From a virus, in the IMG/VR virus record IMGVR_UViG_3300031669_000002, positions 1-64,000 of that record: a DNA stretch of 64,000 bases, one strand, 5' to 3'. Shown here piece after piece: positions 8,697 to 16,366 of this stretch. The position numbers were made by a program, and so were the translations under genes. How positions within the stretch are numbered: position 1 is the first letter of the stretch; the number at the start of each line of letters is the position of its first letter. The notes beneath the pieces are model-generated. The model made no database searches, was not told where the DNA came from, and saw only the letters and a list, made by a program, of their open reading frames with translations.

Positions 8697-9334
8697 ATGA
8701 CTAAAGAATTTAAACCAACATATCTTTATATCAAACGCCATACAGTGACTGGTTTATTATATTTCGGCAAAACAAACAGATCAGAGAAAACTTTACTTGA
8801 AGAATATAACGGATCTGGATTATATTGGCAATACCATCTTAAAGAACACGGCAGCAAAGTTGAAACTATTTGGTACTGTTTATTCACCGAGAAAGACGAA
8901 TTAGTTAAATTTGCGTTAATGTGTTCAGATCAATGGGATATTGTTAATGCTAGAGGAACTAACGGCAAGAAGATATGGGGGAATCTTCTTTACGAAAATG
9001 GATTATATGGTAATGGTAATGGAGGAGTCAATAAAGGTATTAGACACAAAAACATAAGCCACATAAAAATAAAGGAATAAAACTCGGACCACAATCTGAA
9101 GAACATCGTGCCAAAAACAAAGCAGCACAAAAAGGAATAAGTAGAAATAAAGGAATAAAAAGACCATCCCAATCTGAAAGAAACAAAGGTAATTCTTACG
9201 GAAAAGCAAATAAAGGAGTAAAACAAGAAATAGTAAAATGTCCGTATTGCTTAAAAGACGGAGGAATTTCTAATATGAAAAGATGGCATTTCGATAATTG
9301 TAGCAAACGTAAAGAAGTAAGGTGCAGTAAATAG
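8697..9334 (+). pseudogene. Frameshifted GIY-YIG-like homing endonuclease
   Basis: The first frame (8697-9080, 127 aa) gives a GIY-YIG-like N-terminal domain: TYLYIKRHTVTGLLYFGKT, then NGSGLYW and WYCLFTEKDELVKF. This is clearly paralogous to the gene at 63037-63762. It stops early at 9080. From about 9060 to 9334 a different frame continues with the missing part: NUMOD3-like KGIKLGPQSEEHRAKN repeats and a CPYC-x(9)-RWHFDNC finger. One small indel in the A-rich stretch 9035-9080 would rejoin them into about 212 residues. Either the gene is decaying, or there is a sequencing slip or a programmed frameshift in the A-runs. It sits between dpdA and the inositol-phosphate synthase. Confidence 0.85.
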
Positions 9335-9388
9335 GATCTGATAACTGAGGGCAATAATCCGTTGACCGTAATTCAATTCCGAGAAACT

Positions 9389-9411
9389 TTCCTGGGTATT
9401 TTGCCCAGGAA
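9389..9411 (+). promoter_or_regulatory. Leader hairpin before inositol-phosphate synthase
   Basis: TTCCTGGG (9389-9396) pairs with CCCAGGAA (9404-9411), an 8-bp perfect stem with a 7-base loop. It is followed by ACAAAACATAAAAGGAAAG and the ATG at 9436. There is no U-run, so it is more likely an mRNA-stabilising or regulatory hairpin, or a processing site, than a terminator. Confidence 0.5.
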
Positions 9412-9435
9412 CAAAACATAAAAGGAAAGTAAAAA

Positions 9436-10665
9436 ATGTCTAAAAAAATCAAAGTAGCCGTAGTCGGTATAGGTAACTGTTTCTCTTCATTATATCAAGG
9501 TCTTGAATATTACAAAGACCACGACGAAGATGCAACAGGTGAAGCAATTCCAGGTGTTATGTTTGCACGAATCGGCGGCTACCATCCTGCAGATATTCAA
9601 GTCGTTGCAGCATTCGACGTTGATCGTCGCAAAGTAGGTCGTCCAACAGGCGAAGCAATATTTGCAGCTCCAAACTGTGCAAGAGTATTTTGCAAGGATG
9701 TTCCAGATGGTCCAGTAGTTCAAATGGGTCCTGTAATGGACGGCGTATCAGAACACATGCTAACAGAACCAGAACGTCACGGTTTTAGAATTTCAAATGA
9801 AGATGTGTGCGATGTTGATGCAGTGTTAAAAGCATCAGGCGCAGAAATCATTATCAATTATTTGCCAGTAGGTTCGCAAGACGCAACCGAGTGGTGGGCA
9901 AACAAAGCAATCGAGAATGGATTATCTTTCTTAAATTGTATTCCTGTATTATCAATAAATCACCCTAATTGGGAAGCAAAATTTATTGACGCTGGTATTC
10001 CATACATTGGGTCAGATATGAAGTCACAGTTCGGGGCATCAATTATGTCACAGATGCTACAAGAGTTGGCGTTTAGTCGCGGTATGGTAGTTGATTATCA
10101 CCAACAGTTAAATGTTGGCGGGAACACCGACTTCAATAATATGGAAGTCCAATCAAGACTCAAGCACAAAAAAGTTTCCAAGGAAAATGTTATTCGTGCT
10201 CAGAATGATTTGCGTCACATTGATGTAGACGAAGATGCACTGTTTGCTGGTCCAGCTACATTCATTCCTTACTTGCACGACAACAAGATTGCATATTTCA
10301 ACTTACACTTGCGTGGTTTTGGCGATGCTCCTGTAACAGTAGACATGAAGCTGTCTGTTCAGGATTCAGAAAACTCGGCTGGTGTGGTTATTGACGCAGT
10401 TCGTTATATTAGGGTTGCAAAAGAAATGGGGATCGTTGGTTGTTTGCGCGGACCATCTGCATTCACACAAAAATCTCCACCAACACAACTTTCATACGAT
10501 GACTCGTTGACAGAATGCAAAGCATTGGCCAAACGTCAGTTAACTGGTCTTACTTCAAGACAGATGACAAAGGAAGGTGCAAAAGCATTGGCGTGGGAAG
10601 AATACGAATCAGGTGGTATGGATTATTTGCGACTACTTGGATACGATAAGCACACGGGGGAATAA
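9436..10665 (+). CDS. ino1: Inositol-3-phosphate synthase (actinobacterial/archaeal-like)
   Basis: 409 residues. The family converts glucose 6-phosphate to myo-inositol 3-phosphate using NAD. The N-terminal nucleotide-binding motif is VVGIGNCFSSLYQGLEYY, followed by VVAAFDVDRRKVG, then NYLPVGSQDATEWW. The catalytic-domain blocks DMKSQFGASI, LNVGGNTDFNNM and SVQDSENSAGVVIDAVRY are all intact and match the short (about 360-aa) actinobacterial/archaeal form rather than the eukaryotic one. About 45 extra residues follow the usual end (from TECKALAKRQ). The gene sits inside the deazaguanine region, is preceded by a hairpin leader and an AAAGGAAAG ribosome site, and overlaps the next phosphatase gene by one base. 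Family identity is nearly certain; the purpose in a phage is not. Confidence 0.92.
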   Translation: MSKKIKVAVVGIGNCFSSLYQGLEYYKDHDEDATGEAIPGVMFARIGGYHPADIQVVAAFDVDRRKVGRPTGEAIFAAPNCARVFCKDVPDGPVVQMGPVMDGVSEHMLTEPERHGFRISNEDVCDVDAVLKASGAEIIINYLPVGSQDATEWWANKAIENGLSFLNCIPVLSINHPNWEAKFIDAGIPYIGSDMKSQFGASIMSQMLQELAFSRGMVVDYHQQLNVGGNTDFNNMEVQSRLKHKKVSKENVIRAQNDLRHIDVDEDALFAGPATFIPYLHDNKIAYFNLHLRGFGDAPVTVDMKLSVQDSENSAGVVIDAVRYIRVAKEMGIVGCLRGPSAFTQKSPPTQLSYDDSLTECKALAKRQLTGLTSRQMTKEGAKALAWEEYESGGMDYLRLLGYDKHTGE

Positions 10666-11060
10666 TGGATATTGCATCGTTTGATATAGACGGCGTAATA
10701 TTTAACGGTCACGGGGTTCCAGGGATTTATCCTGGACCCAATGACATCATTATTACTGGTCGATCGTTTGAAGAAGAAAAAGAAACATACGAAATGCTTG
10801 TAGCAAGGGGCATAATGAACCCTGTCTATTTTAATCCTCTTCCGTTTAATGAAAAAACACGAGCAACTTCTGGGTTACATAAAGCAGTAACTCTTAATAG
10901 GTTGTTAGAGTCTGGACTAAACATAACACATCACTTTGAAGATGATACTGTTCAAGCATACACTATTAAAAAGTTAACTCCGGTCTATGTGGTGATTATA
11001 GAAAATCCTGCAGTGCCAAAAGAAAATAGGAGACAAGATGAACTCATTGCCAAAGCATAA
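10665..11060 (+). CDS. HAD-like phosphatase
   Basis: 131 residues. It begins with the HAD nucleophile motif, SFDIDGVIF (Asp at about residue 7 and the second Asp two residues later). It has the Thr/Ser motif IITGRSF and a late acidic motif HFEDD, so it has the compact HAD core without a large cap. The start overlaps the synthase stop by one base (TAATG), so the two are co-translated. An attractive reading is that it removes the phosphate from inositol phosphate, but HAD substrates cannot be read from sequence; nucleotide or deazaguanine intermediates are alternatives. Confidence 0.72.
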   Translation: MDIASFDIDGVIFNGHGVPGIYPGPNDIIITGRSFEEEKETYEMLVARGIMNPVYFNPLPFNEKTRATSGLHKAVTLNRLLESGLNITHHFEDDTVQAYTIKKLTPVYVVIIENPAVPKENRRQDELIAKA

Positions 11061-11898
11061 AATCGTTATCAATTATAGTGGGGGATTAGATAGTCTAATC
11101 ATGCGGCATTATGCACAAATAAACTATCCTGATTCAGAGATTGTCTGCGTCTATTTTAAGCATGGTGCAGCATCAGAAGCAAAAGAATTATCAACGCTAC
11201 CAGACTATGTGCAAGTTCGCACAATTGATTGGCTAAACGATAAATGCAAGCCAGTTGCTAAGAAAGATGATCCATTTGCGGGTGCGATCTATATTCCTGG
11301 TCGTAACCTGGTATTTGCAGCATTAGCAGCGTGTCAGGAAGTTGCAAACGAAGTGTGGATGGGAACAGTATGGGATGAAGATAATCCCAAGGGCACAGAT
11401 AAGAATGAACACTTTAGATACGAAACAAGTCAACTGTTATCTTATGTTCTTTCGCCATTTATTGACGGAGTTAAGGTTCGTTTTCCGTTTGTAGAATTAG
11501 AATGGACCAAAGTTGAATCAGTTCGTTGGGCGTTAGCGAACGGTCTTTCGAAAGAAGAAATATTAAACTCAGTGTCGTGTTGGGAGCATACTGACGGCAA
11601 ACCCTGCGGTCAATGCAAACAGTGTGTCAAACGAGCATTAGTATTTAATCTCAACGGATTTAAGGAAGAGTGCAAGGTAGACCCATTAGAAGGACAGTTT
11701 GGGTTAGATTTGTTAGAGCAGTATCTTACTGCTTATGTCGAGAATCCAGAAGCAACAAAAGCAAATCGAGATGAGAATAATGTGGTCAATATGATTATTT
11801 CTGCGTATCCTGACTTACCTATAAAAACAAAAAACGTAGTGCGACCATACTTATATGATTCTATTAAGATCGACCACGAAGGAAGGGAGTTTAAATGA
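11038..11898 (+). CDS. queC: QueC, 7-cyano-7-deazaguanine (preQ0) synthase
   Basis: 286 residues. It makes preQ0 from 7-carboxy-7-deazaguanine with ATP and ammonia. The PP-loop SGGLDSL sits at residues 14-20. The zinc-binding cluster near residues 180-200 is CWEHTDGKPCGQCKQC, the typical four-cysteine QueC site. It is somewhat longer than bacterial QueC (about 230 aa), with an extra C-terminal helical part. The start, after AGGAGACAAG, lies within the end of the HAD gene and the stop overlaps the following gene by 4 bases. I see no fused amidotransferase domain. Confidence 0.9.
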   Translation: MNSLPKHKIVINYSGGLDSLIMRHYAQINYPDSEIVCVYFKHGAASEAKELSTLPDYVQVRTIDWLNDKCKPVAKKDDPFAGAIYIPGRNLVFAALAACQEVANEVWMGTVWDEDNPKGTDKNEHFRYETSQLLSYVLSPFIDGVKVRFPFVELEWTKVESVRWALANGLSKEEILNSVSCWEHTDGKPCGQCKQCVKRALVFNLNGFKEECKVDPLEGQFGLDLLEQYLTAYVENPEATKANRDENNVVNMIISAYPDLPIKTKNVVRPYLYDSIKIDHEGREFK

Positions 11899-12143
11899 TA
11901 TTAGATATGAATGAACGACGCAAGGAGTATCTTAAAGATGCTGCTTACTCTTTAGGCTACGACGAACAGCAAGAGTTTAAGAAAATGATAGCAAAGAAAA
12001 AACTCGACTTTGCATTTTCTAAAGACTTTAGAGAAGAGTGTGGGAGAGCTCAGTTACTTGAAATGCATCCTGCACTTCAAGATTTATATAATCAATACAA
12101 AGAGATGGAAGCACTCTTATTGAAAGGAGAAGAAATAAAATGA
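11895..12143 (+). CDS. Small charged helical protein, unknown
   Basis: 82 residues, K/E-rich and helical throughout (KMIAKKKLDFAFSKDF, YNQYKEMEALLLK). ATGA overlaps link it to queC upstream and to the gene downstream. No family recognised. Confidence 0.65.
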   Translation: MILDMNERRKEYLKDAAYSLGYDEQQEFKKMIAKKKLDFAFSKDFREECGRAQLLEMHPALQDLYNQYKEMEALLLKGEEIK

Positions 12144-12706
12144 ATCCAATAAGCAAAACACAAATATATCCAAGAGAATACGCAAACAGAGTCGACGTAG
12201 TAGACAATGCGTCTTTCTTTCGCGGGTTAGAAGCAGAACATACACCAGCATACGGCATGGAAACGATCTTTGTTGTGGGTGTTCAGCCATTTAACGAAAT
12301 ATTAGGTTGGGTTGAGAAATATAGCACAGGCGACAAGCCAATTAGACACGTTTGCTTTGGTGCAAACAAGTCGTTTAAACCAGAAACAAACGACGACTGG
12401 ATTAATTGGGTAAGCATGATTAGATCGTTGCTCAACGAAGACTTGTGGGTTACATTAGATCTTGATTCGTCGTATTCCGAAACATTGCTTGAATTTGGGC
12501 TATGCGAATACCGAAGATTCATACCTATTATATCGGTTACCTTGCCTTATATAGGTATTTTCAATTATAATACAGTAGTAAAGATTGCAGATTTGGGATT
12601 TGATAATTCAAACCCAGGAGTATGGTGCCACAGTTTGCATGATTTAATGGATAAAGATAAGTTTACTCCTTGGGACAAATACCAAGAAGACAGGTTAGTA
12701 AAATAA
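12140..12706 (+). CDS. Unknown protein in the deazaguanine operon
   Basis: 188 residues, soluble, alpha/beta in character. Motifs that look structured and may be conserved are TPAYGMETIFVVGVQP, HVCFGANKSF, LWVTLDLDSSY and KIADLGFDNSNPGVWCHSLHDL, followed by TPWDKY. Alternating strands ending in small or acidic residues suggest a barrel or Rossmann-like fold. It is coupled (ATGA) to the queC-side genes and lies upstream of folE, so a role in the base-modification pathway is plausible but unproven. I do not recognise the family. Confidence 0.7.
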   Translation: MNPISKTQIYPREYANRVDVVDNASFFRGLEAEHTPAYGMETIFVVGVQPFNEILGWVEKYSTGDKPIRHVCFGANKSFKPETNDDWINWVSMIRSLLNEDLWVTLDLDSSYSETLLEFGLCEYRRFIPIISVTLPYIGIFNYNTVVKIADLGFDNSNPGVWCHSLHDLMDKDKFTPWDKYQEDRLVK

Positions 12707-12712
12707 TTTGAA

Positions 12713-13255
12713 ATGGTATCCGAAACATATTATGTCTATGCATATTTGAGGAACAAAGATTCTGCAATAGCAAAAGCAGGTACACCTTATTATATTGGCA
12801 AAGGATATGGTAGGAGAGCACACCAGCAACATAGAAACAAGATTAATGGTAGAGGAGTTCATACTCCGTACGATAAATCATTTGTTGTATTTCTTGAAAA
12901 GAATTTAACTGAGGTTGGTGCATTTGCCATAGAACGAAGATTAGTGCGTTGGTATGGAAGAAAAGATTTAGCAACTGGAATACTGCACAATAGAACAGAC
13001 GGCGGAGAAGGTGGCACAGGTAGCATTCCGTGGAGTAAAGGTAAAACATTAGGTCCGCAGTCAGAAGAAAGAAGAAAGAATATATCTATTGGAAATAAAG
13101 GTAAAACTAAGGGCATTAAGCGTGGTCCGCAGAAAAATCCAGCCAATAAGAAATATGAAGAAGTTACTTGTCCTTATTGCAATAAAGTAGGAACAGGAAA
13201 TGTAATGAAAAGGTTTCATTTTAATAACTGTAAACGGAGAATAGAACATGAATGA
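12713..13255 (+). CDS. GIY-YIG homing endonuclease with NUMOD3 and zinc finger
   Basis: 180 residues. The GIY-YIG domain is at the N-terminus: YYVYAYLRN (residues 6-14), then TPYYIGKGYGRRAHQQH with the catalytic Arg, and a Glu further on in AFAIERRLVRWYG. Two NUMOD3-like segments (PWSKGKTLGPQSEERRKN, GNKGKTKGIKRGPQ) follow, then the finger CPYCNKVGTGNVMKRFHFNNC. It is a free-standing selfish element inserted between two operon genes; its end overlaps the next start by 8 bases, and the operon spacing elsewhere is otherwise tight. Confidence 0.9.
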   Translation: MVSETYYVYAYLRNKDSAIAKAGTPYYIGKGYGRRAHQQHRNKINGRGVHTPYDKSFVVFLEKNLTEVGAFAIERRLVRWYGRKDLATGILHNRTDGGEGGTGSIPWSKGKTLGPQSEERRKNISIGNKGKTKGIKRGPQKNPANKKYEEVTCPYCNKVGTGNVMKRFHFNNCKRRIEHE

Positions 13256-13481
13256 AAAAACAGCAGTTCATAGAGTAAAAGTAGCAAGTTACAACGTTAA
13301 GTATCTTCGCATGAAGCCAGAAGTAAAAACAATTTTTGACGATCTTGAAGAGTTCGAGACATACGTTAAGTTACAATATCCGCAGGTTGCGTTTAATCCT
13401 GCAGACCTTAATAAGAACTCAAGCCCAACATGGCAAAAGTATCTTCGCGCTAAACGCAGAGAGGCTACCAATAAGAGATGA
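13248..13481 (+). CDS. Small basic protein, unknown
   Basis: 77 residues with strand-forming N-terminus (HRVKVASYNVKYLRM) and a basic tail (KYLRAKRREATNKR). It overlaps the endonuclease upstream and has a 4-base ATGA overlap with the Acb1-like gene downstream. No family recognised. Confidence 0.65.
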   Translation: MNEKTAVHRVKVASYNVKYLRMKPEVKTIFDDLEEFETYVKLQYPQVAFNPADLNKNSSPTWQKYLRAKRREATNKR

Positions 13482-13954
13482 TTGAAGAAAATACCGGCAC
13501 TTATGCAAAGCTTCTTCCATCTGAAGACACAAGAAACAAAATAGCGTTAATTATGACAATGTTCAATTTAGAAAATCATACGAGTCCGCGAGATTTACAT
13601 GTAACACTGATTTATTCTCGTTCTGAATGTAACATTGTCAAAGAAACAGTTGGTCTACCAGTAAGAGCAAACGGCAAAGCATTTAGTATATTTGCAAATG
13701 CTAATGGTGGGAATTGTTTAGTTGTTGAATTAGAAAGCGAAGAAATGCAATCACTGCACAAGAGATTTATAACAGATCACGGCGCGACACACAACTATGA
13801 TTCATACAAGCCGCACTTAACATTAAGTTATGACTATAACAGCACAGATGTGCCAAGCGACACAATGCTTGAACATTTCTATCATCTGTGTTTTGACCAA
13901 GTTGTAGTAGAACCGTTAAGCTTTGATTGGATTCCAAATGAACAAGAAGATTAG
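13478..13954 (+). CDS. acb1: 2H phosphoesterase, probable anti-CBASS nuclease (Acb1-like)
   Basis: 158 residues. There are two HxT motifs, the signature of the 2H phosphoesterase fold: LHVTLIYS (H41, T43) and KPHLTLSYDY (H113, T115). Between them the pattern SEEMQSLHKRFI...GATHNYDSY precedes the second motif, as in T4 gene 57B product, Acb1, which cleaves cyclic oligonucleotide second messengers and blocks CBASS abortive infection. Length matches Acb1 (about 152 aa). Other 2H enzymes (2'-5' RNA ligase-type, cyclic phosphodiesterases) are the alternative. It is coupled to the preceding gene (ATGA) and sits just before folE. Confidence 0.7.
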   Translation: MIEENTGTYAKLLPSEDTRNKIALIMTMFNLENHTSPRDLHVTLIYSRSECNIVKETVGLPVRANGKAFSIFANANGGNCLVVELESEEMQSLHKRFITDHGATHNYDSYKPHLTLSYDYNSTDVPSDTMLEHFYHLCFDQVVVEPLSFDWIPNEQED

Positions 13955-13962
13955 GGAAAATA

Positions 13963-14649
13963 ATGAGCACATCTAAAAAAATAAAAAAGAGGTTAGTGGA
14001 AGCAAATGCAAGATTCTATGCTAACGATAATATTTCAGAATACATCAAAGACGGAGAATTAGATTCGTTAATTGAAGAACTTGGAGAAAAATTCCAGGGT
14101 GTTCTTGAAAGTTTAGTTATCGACACAGAGAATGATCCGAATTCAAACGGGACAGCGCATAGGCTCGCAAAGATGTATGTAAAAGAGATAATGAGTGGTC
14201 GATATAACCCGGCACCCAAGAATACTTCTTTCCCCAATTCTAGCGAAAATCGTTATGAAGGAATGTTGGTTGTGAGATCAGAGATTAGATCAATATGCAG
14301 TCACCATCACCAACCAGTAAATGGGGTTGCGTATATTGGAATTATATCTGCAGACAAACTAATTGGCCTGTCAAAATATACTCGAATTGCTCAATGGTGT
14401 GCGATGCGTGGAACACTACAAGAAGAATTGTGCGGGACAATATCCGACGAAATCATTAAAGCAACGGGAAGCGAAAATGTGGGAGTATATTTAAAACTAT
14501 CTCATGGTTGTTGTGAGAATAGAGGCATCCTAGCGCACGATAGCACCACACAGACATCTGTGTTGCGAGGTGCATTCTTTACTGAAGCCACCGCCAGAAA
14601 AGAATTCTTCGATAACATACAAATTCAAGAAATGACAAAGAGGTATTAA
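13963..14649 (+). CDS. folE: GTP cyclohydrolase I (FolE)
   Basis: 228 residues, as for bacterial FolE. It turns GTP into 7,8-dihydroneopterin triphosphate, the first step to both folate and preQ0. The core motifs are present: GTAHRLAKMYVKEIMSGR, then the zinc and active-site segment SICSHHHQPVNGVAYIGI, LSKYTRIAQW, and a late Cys/His region LSHGCCENRGI. Given queD, queE and queC nearby, its product most likely feeds 7-deazaguanine synthesis for phage DNA rather than folate. Ribosome site AGGGAAAATA. Confidence 0.93.
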   Translation: MSTSKKIKKRLVEANARFYANDNISEYIKDGELDSLIEELGEKFQGVLESLVIDTENDPNSNGTAHRLAKMYVKEIMSGRYNPAPKNTSFPNSSENRYEGMLVVRSEIRSICSHHHQPVNGVAYIGIISADKLIGLSKYTRIAQWCAMRGTLQEELCGTISDEIIKATGSENVGVYLKLSHGCCENRGILAHDSTTQTSVLRGAFFTEATARKEFFDNIQIQEMTKRY

Positions 14650-14650
14650 A

Positions 14651-14980
14651 ATGTTTCTAAAATCACTAAGAAGGAATATCTATCGCTGGCTTCGTACTGC
14701 TGATCTCGAAGGCTGTATTGCGGTTAGCGAAAACACGTATCAGAAACGTAATCCAAGTAGTAAAGCAAATCGACCAGTATCTATTCACGAAGAAGAACCG
14801 CTTGATTCTGATGGCATGAACTTCAAAGTTATTAATGGTCGTGGTGGAGTGGCGATTGAGATTAGAACTCGCGATAGCAAGACGGGAGAATATACTCTTG
14901 CACTTTATATTATTCCAGAAGATCACGACCTTGCCCAAGAATTAGCCAAGATCATAACAATGCAGGCACTAAGATACTAA
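14651..14980 (+). CDS. Conserved-looking small protein, unknown
   Basis: 109 residues. A basic N-terminus (RRNIYRWLR) precedes a beta-rich body, GGVAIEIRTRDSKTGEYTLALYIIPED, and a C-terminal helix. Begins 2 bases after folE. Function unknown. Confidence 0.7.
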   Translation: MFLKSLRRNIYRWLRTADLEGCIAVSENTYQKRNPSSKANRPVSIHEEEPLDSDGMNFKVINGRGGVAIEIRTRDSKTGEYTLALYIIPEDHDLAQELAKIITMQALRY

Positions 14981-14981
14981 T

Positions 14982-15242
14982 ATGAAGGAATACTATGTTG
15001 ATGTTGTTCTTACTAGAGAAATAGAGTCTTGGTTACTAGTTCAAGGTGCAACAGTCAGCGAGGCAATTAACTTTCCGGGATATGAAGTTATGTTTGGCCA
15101 TAGAAAAATACATTTCTATGCTGGTTCGGACCAAGTTAGAATCTTCTTTAATGAGGATAATTTATCGTCGAGCACTTTATTATTGCTGATGTGGCCAACG
15201 TCAGTGCTTGCACATAATTTGCCGGAAGAAATAAAAGCATGA
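14982..15242 (+). CDS. Small protein, unknown
   Basis: 86 residues, mixed alpha/beta, no recognised motif. It starts 1 base after the preceding stop and overlaps the next small gene by 4 bases (ATGA), so it is part of the same operon. Confidence 0.6.
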   Translation: MKEYYVDVVLTREIESWLLVQGATVSEAINFPGYEVMFGHRKIHFYAGSDQVRIFFNEDNLSSSTLLLLMWPTSVLAHNLPEEIKA

Positions 15243-15418
15243 CAAAAGTAAGACACGAACTAACCGATTATCAATGCGGGCAATTTTTTAAAAAGTGGGG
15301 AATTGATACTAGAAAGACTCCGCCAACAAAAGATCAATTATTTTCTCTCATTAGAGATGTCTATAAGTTAGGATCACAGGTTGATTGTATTCACATACGA
15401 TACGAGGAGAAGAAATGA
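15239..15418 (+). CDS. Very small protein in overlap chain
   Basis: 59 residues (begins MTKVRHELTDYQCG, ends RYEEKK). It is supported by ATGA overlaps at both ends (15239-15242 and 15415-15418), exactly the spacing used by its neighbours. Function unknown. Confidence 0.65.
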   Translation: MTKVRHELTDYQCGQFFKKWGIDTRKTPPTKDQLFSLIRDVYKLGSQVDCIHIRYEEKK

Positions 15419-15675
15419 GTTTGTCATTAGATTGGACAGAAGAACAAGCAAAAGAATTTTTACGGAAAGTAACGGGTAAACCTATTCGAGCTTTGGAGGG
15501 CGAAGAGTATGCTCAAATAAGAACATTAGTTGCTTTGATGGATCCAGAATATGTTAATAGTAGTAATCAGCGCAGTGTCACGGAAACATTTAAGATAGGT
15601 AACAATATGTATCAAGTTCACTCGTTTAGTGACGGAGAAGAACCAATAATACACCTAATGTTGGAGAAAGAATGA
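15415..15675 (+). CDS. Small protein, unknown
   Basis: 86 residues from the ATG at 15415. I prefer this to the in-frame ATG at 15385 because it forms an ATGA overlap with the previous gene and has GAGGAG just upstream. The sequence has a helical front (WTEEQAKEFLRKVTGK) and a beta-rich end. Function unknown. Confidence 0.65.
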   Translation: MSLSLDWTEEQAKEFLRKVTGKPIRALEGEEYAQIRTLVALMDPEYVNSSNQRSVTETFKIGNNMYQVHSFSDGEEPIIHLMLEKE

Positions 15676-16055
15676 GTAATTCAGGGCTAAATGCATATCA
15701 AGACGAACTATTAACTATTCTAATAGAAGAGTGTGGAGAAGCAATTCAAGAAGCATGTAAGATAAACCGGTTTGGCATAGATGCTAAGAGTCACCATATT
15801 GCCGGATCTAACCATAAAGCTTGCTTAATTCAGGAGTTAGGTGATATAATAGCTGTAGTAGAGTTACTCATTGATTCTGATATGGGAATTACCGAAGAAT
15901 TATTGGATATGGCAAAGGAACGCAAGCTCAAAAAAATCGGCAAATGGATGACGGCCGAGAAACCAGAAATTGAGTTTGATGGGGTGGCCGACGTAATGTC
16001 AAAGACTCTTTCTTTAGCACAACGCCAATTAGATAATTATAAGGCAGCAAAATAA
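15672..16055 (+). CDS. MazG-like nucleotide pyrophosphohydrolase
   Basis: 127 residues. The all-helical MazG/dUTPase-2 pattern is visible: LLTILIEECGEAIQEACK (EExxE metal site, about residues 13-30) and LIQELGDIIAVVELLI (ExxD, about 55-70). This family hydrolyses (d)NTPs to monophosphates plus pyrophosphate, sanitising pools or lowering alarmones. Coupled to its neighbours by 4-base and 1-base overlaps. A second member is at 23326-23679. Confidence 0.8.
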   Translation: MSNSGLNAYQDELLTILIEECGEAIQEACKINRFGIDAKSHHIAGSNHKACLIQELGDIIAVVELLIDSDMGITEELLDMAKERKLKKIGKWMTAEKPEIEFDGVADVMSKTLSLAQRQLDNYKAAK

Positions 16056-16366
16056 TGGATAGCACTATTGTATATGCGTTTTGCCAAGAATACGGCATAG
16101 CAAAATTTAATGTAGAATATAAAACCAACGAGCTTAGTCGATTTGGCATTAACGTTAATGTTGCAGGAGAGGCTACATGTAAGTTAGAGATGCCGCAAGA
16201 TCTATTATATAAATTAATTGAAGATCAACAAGACTCAAAGATATTACTCGAAGAGAGAAAACAAGAACGATTATTACGAGACAAGTACGAAAGTGTCAAG
16301 AAGGCATACGATGAATATCAATTGCTTATTACACTAACACAAGAGGAACAAGACAATGAGTTATAA
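16055..16366 (+). CDS. Small protein, unknown
   Basis: 103 residues: a beta-rich first half (AKFNVEYKTNELSRFGINVN) and a long charged helix in the second half. The start overlaps the MazG-like stop by 1 base, and the end overlaps queD by 11 bases. Function unknown. Confidence 0.65.
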   Translation: MDSTIVYAFCQEYGIAKFNVEYKTNELSRFGINVNVAGEATCKLEMPQDLLYKLIEDQQDSKILLEERKQERLLRDKYESVKKAYDEYQLLITLTQEEQDNEL

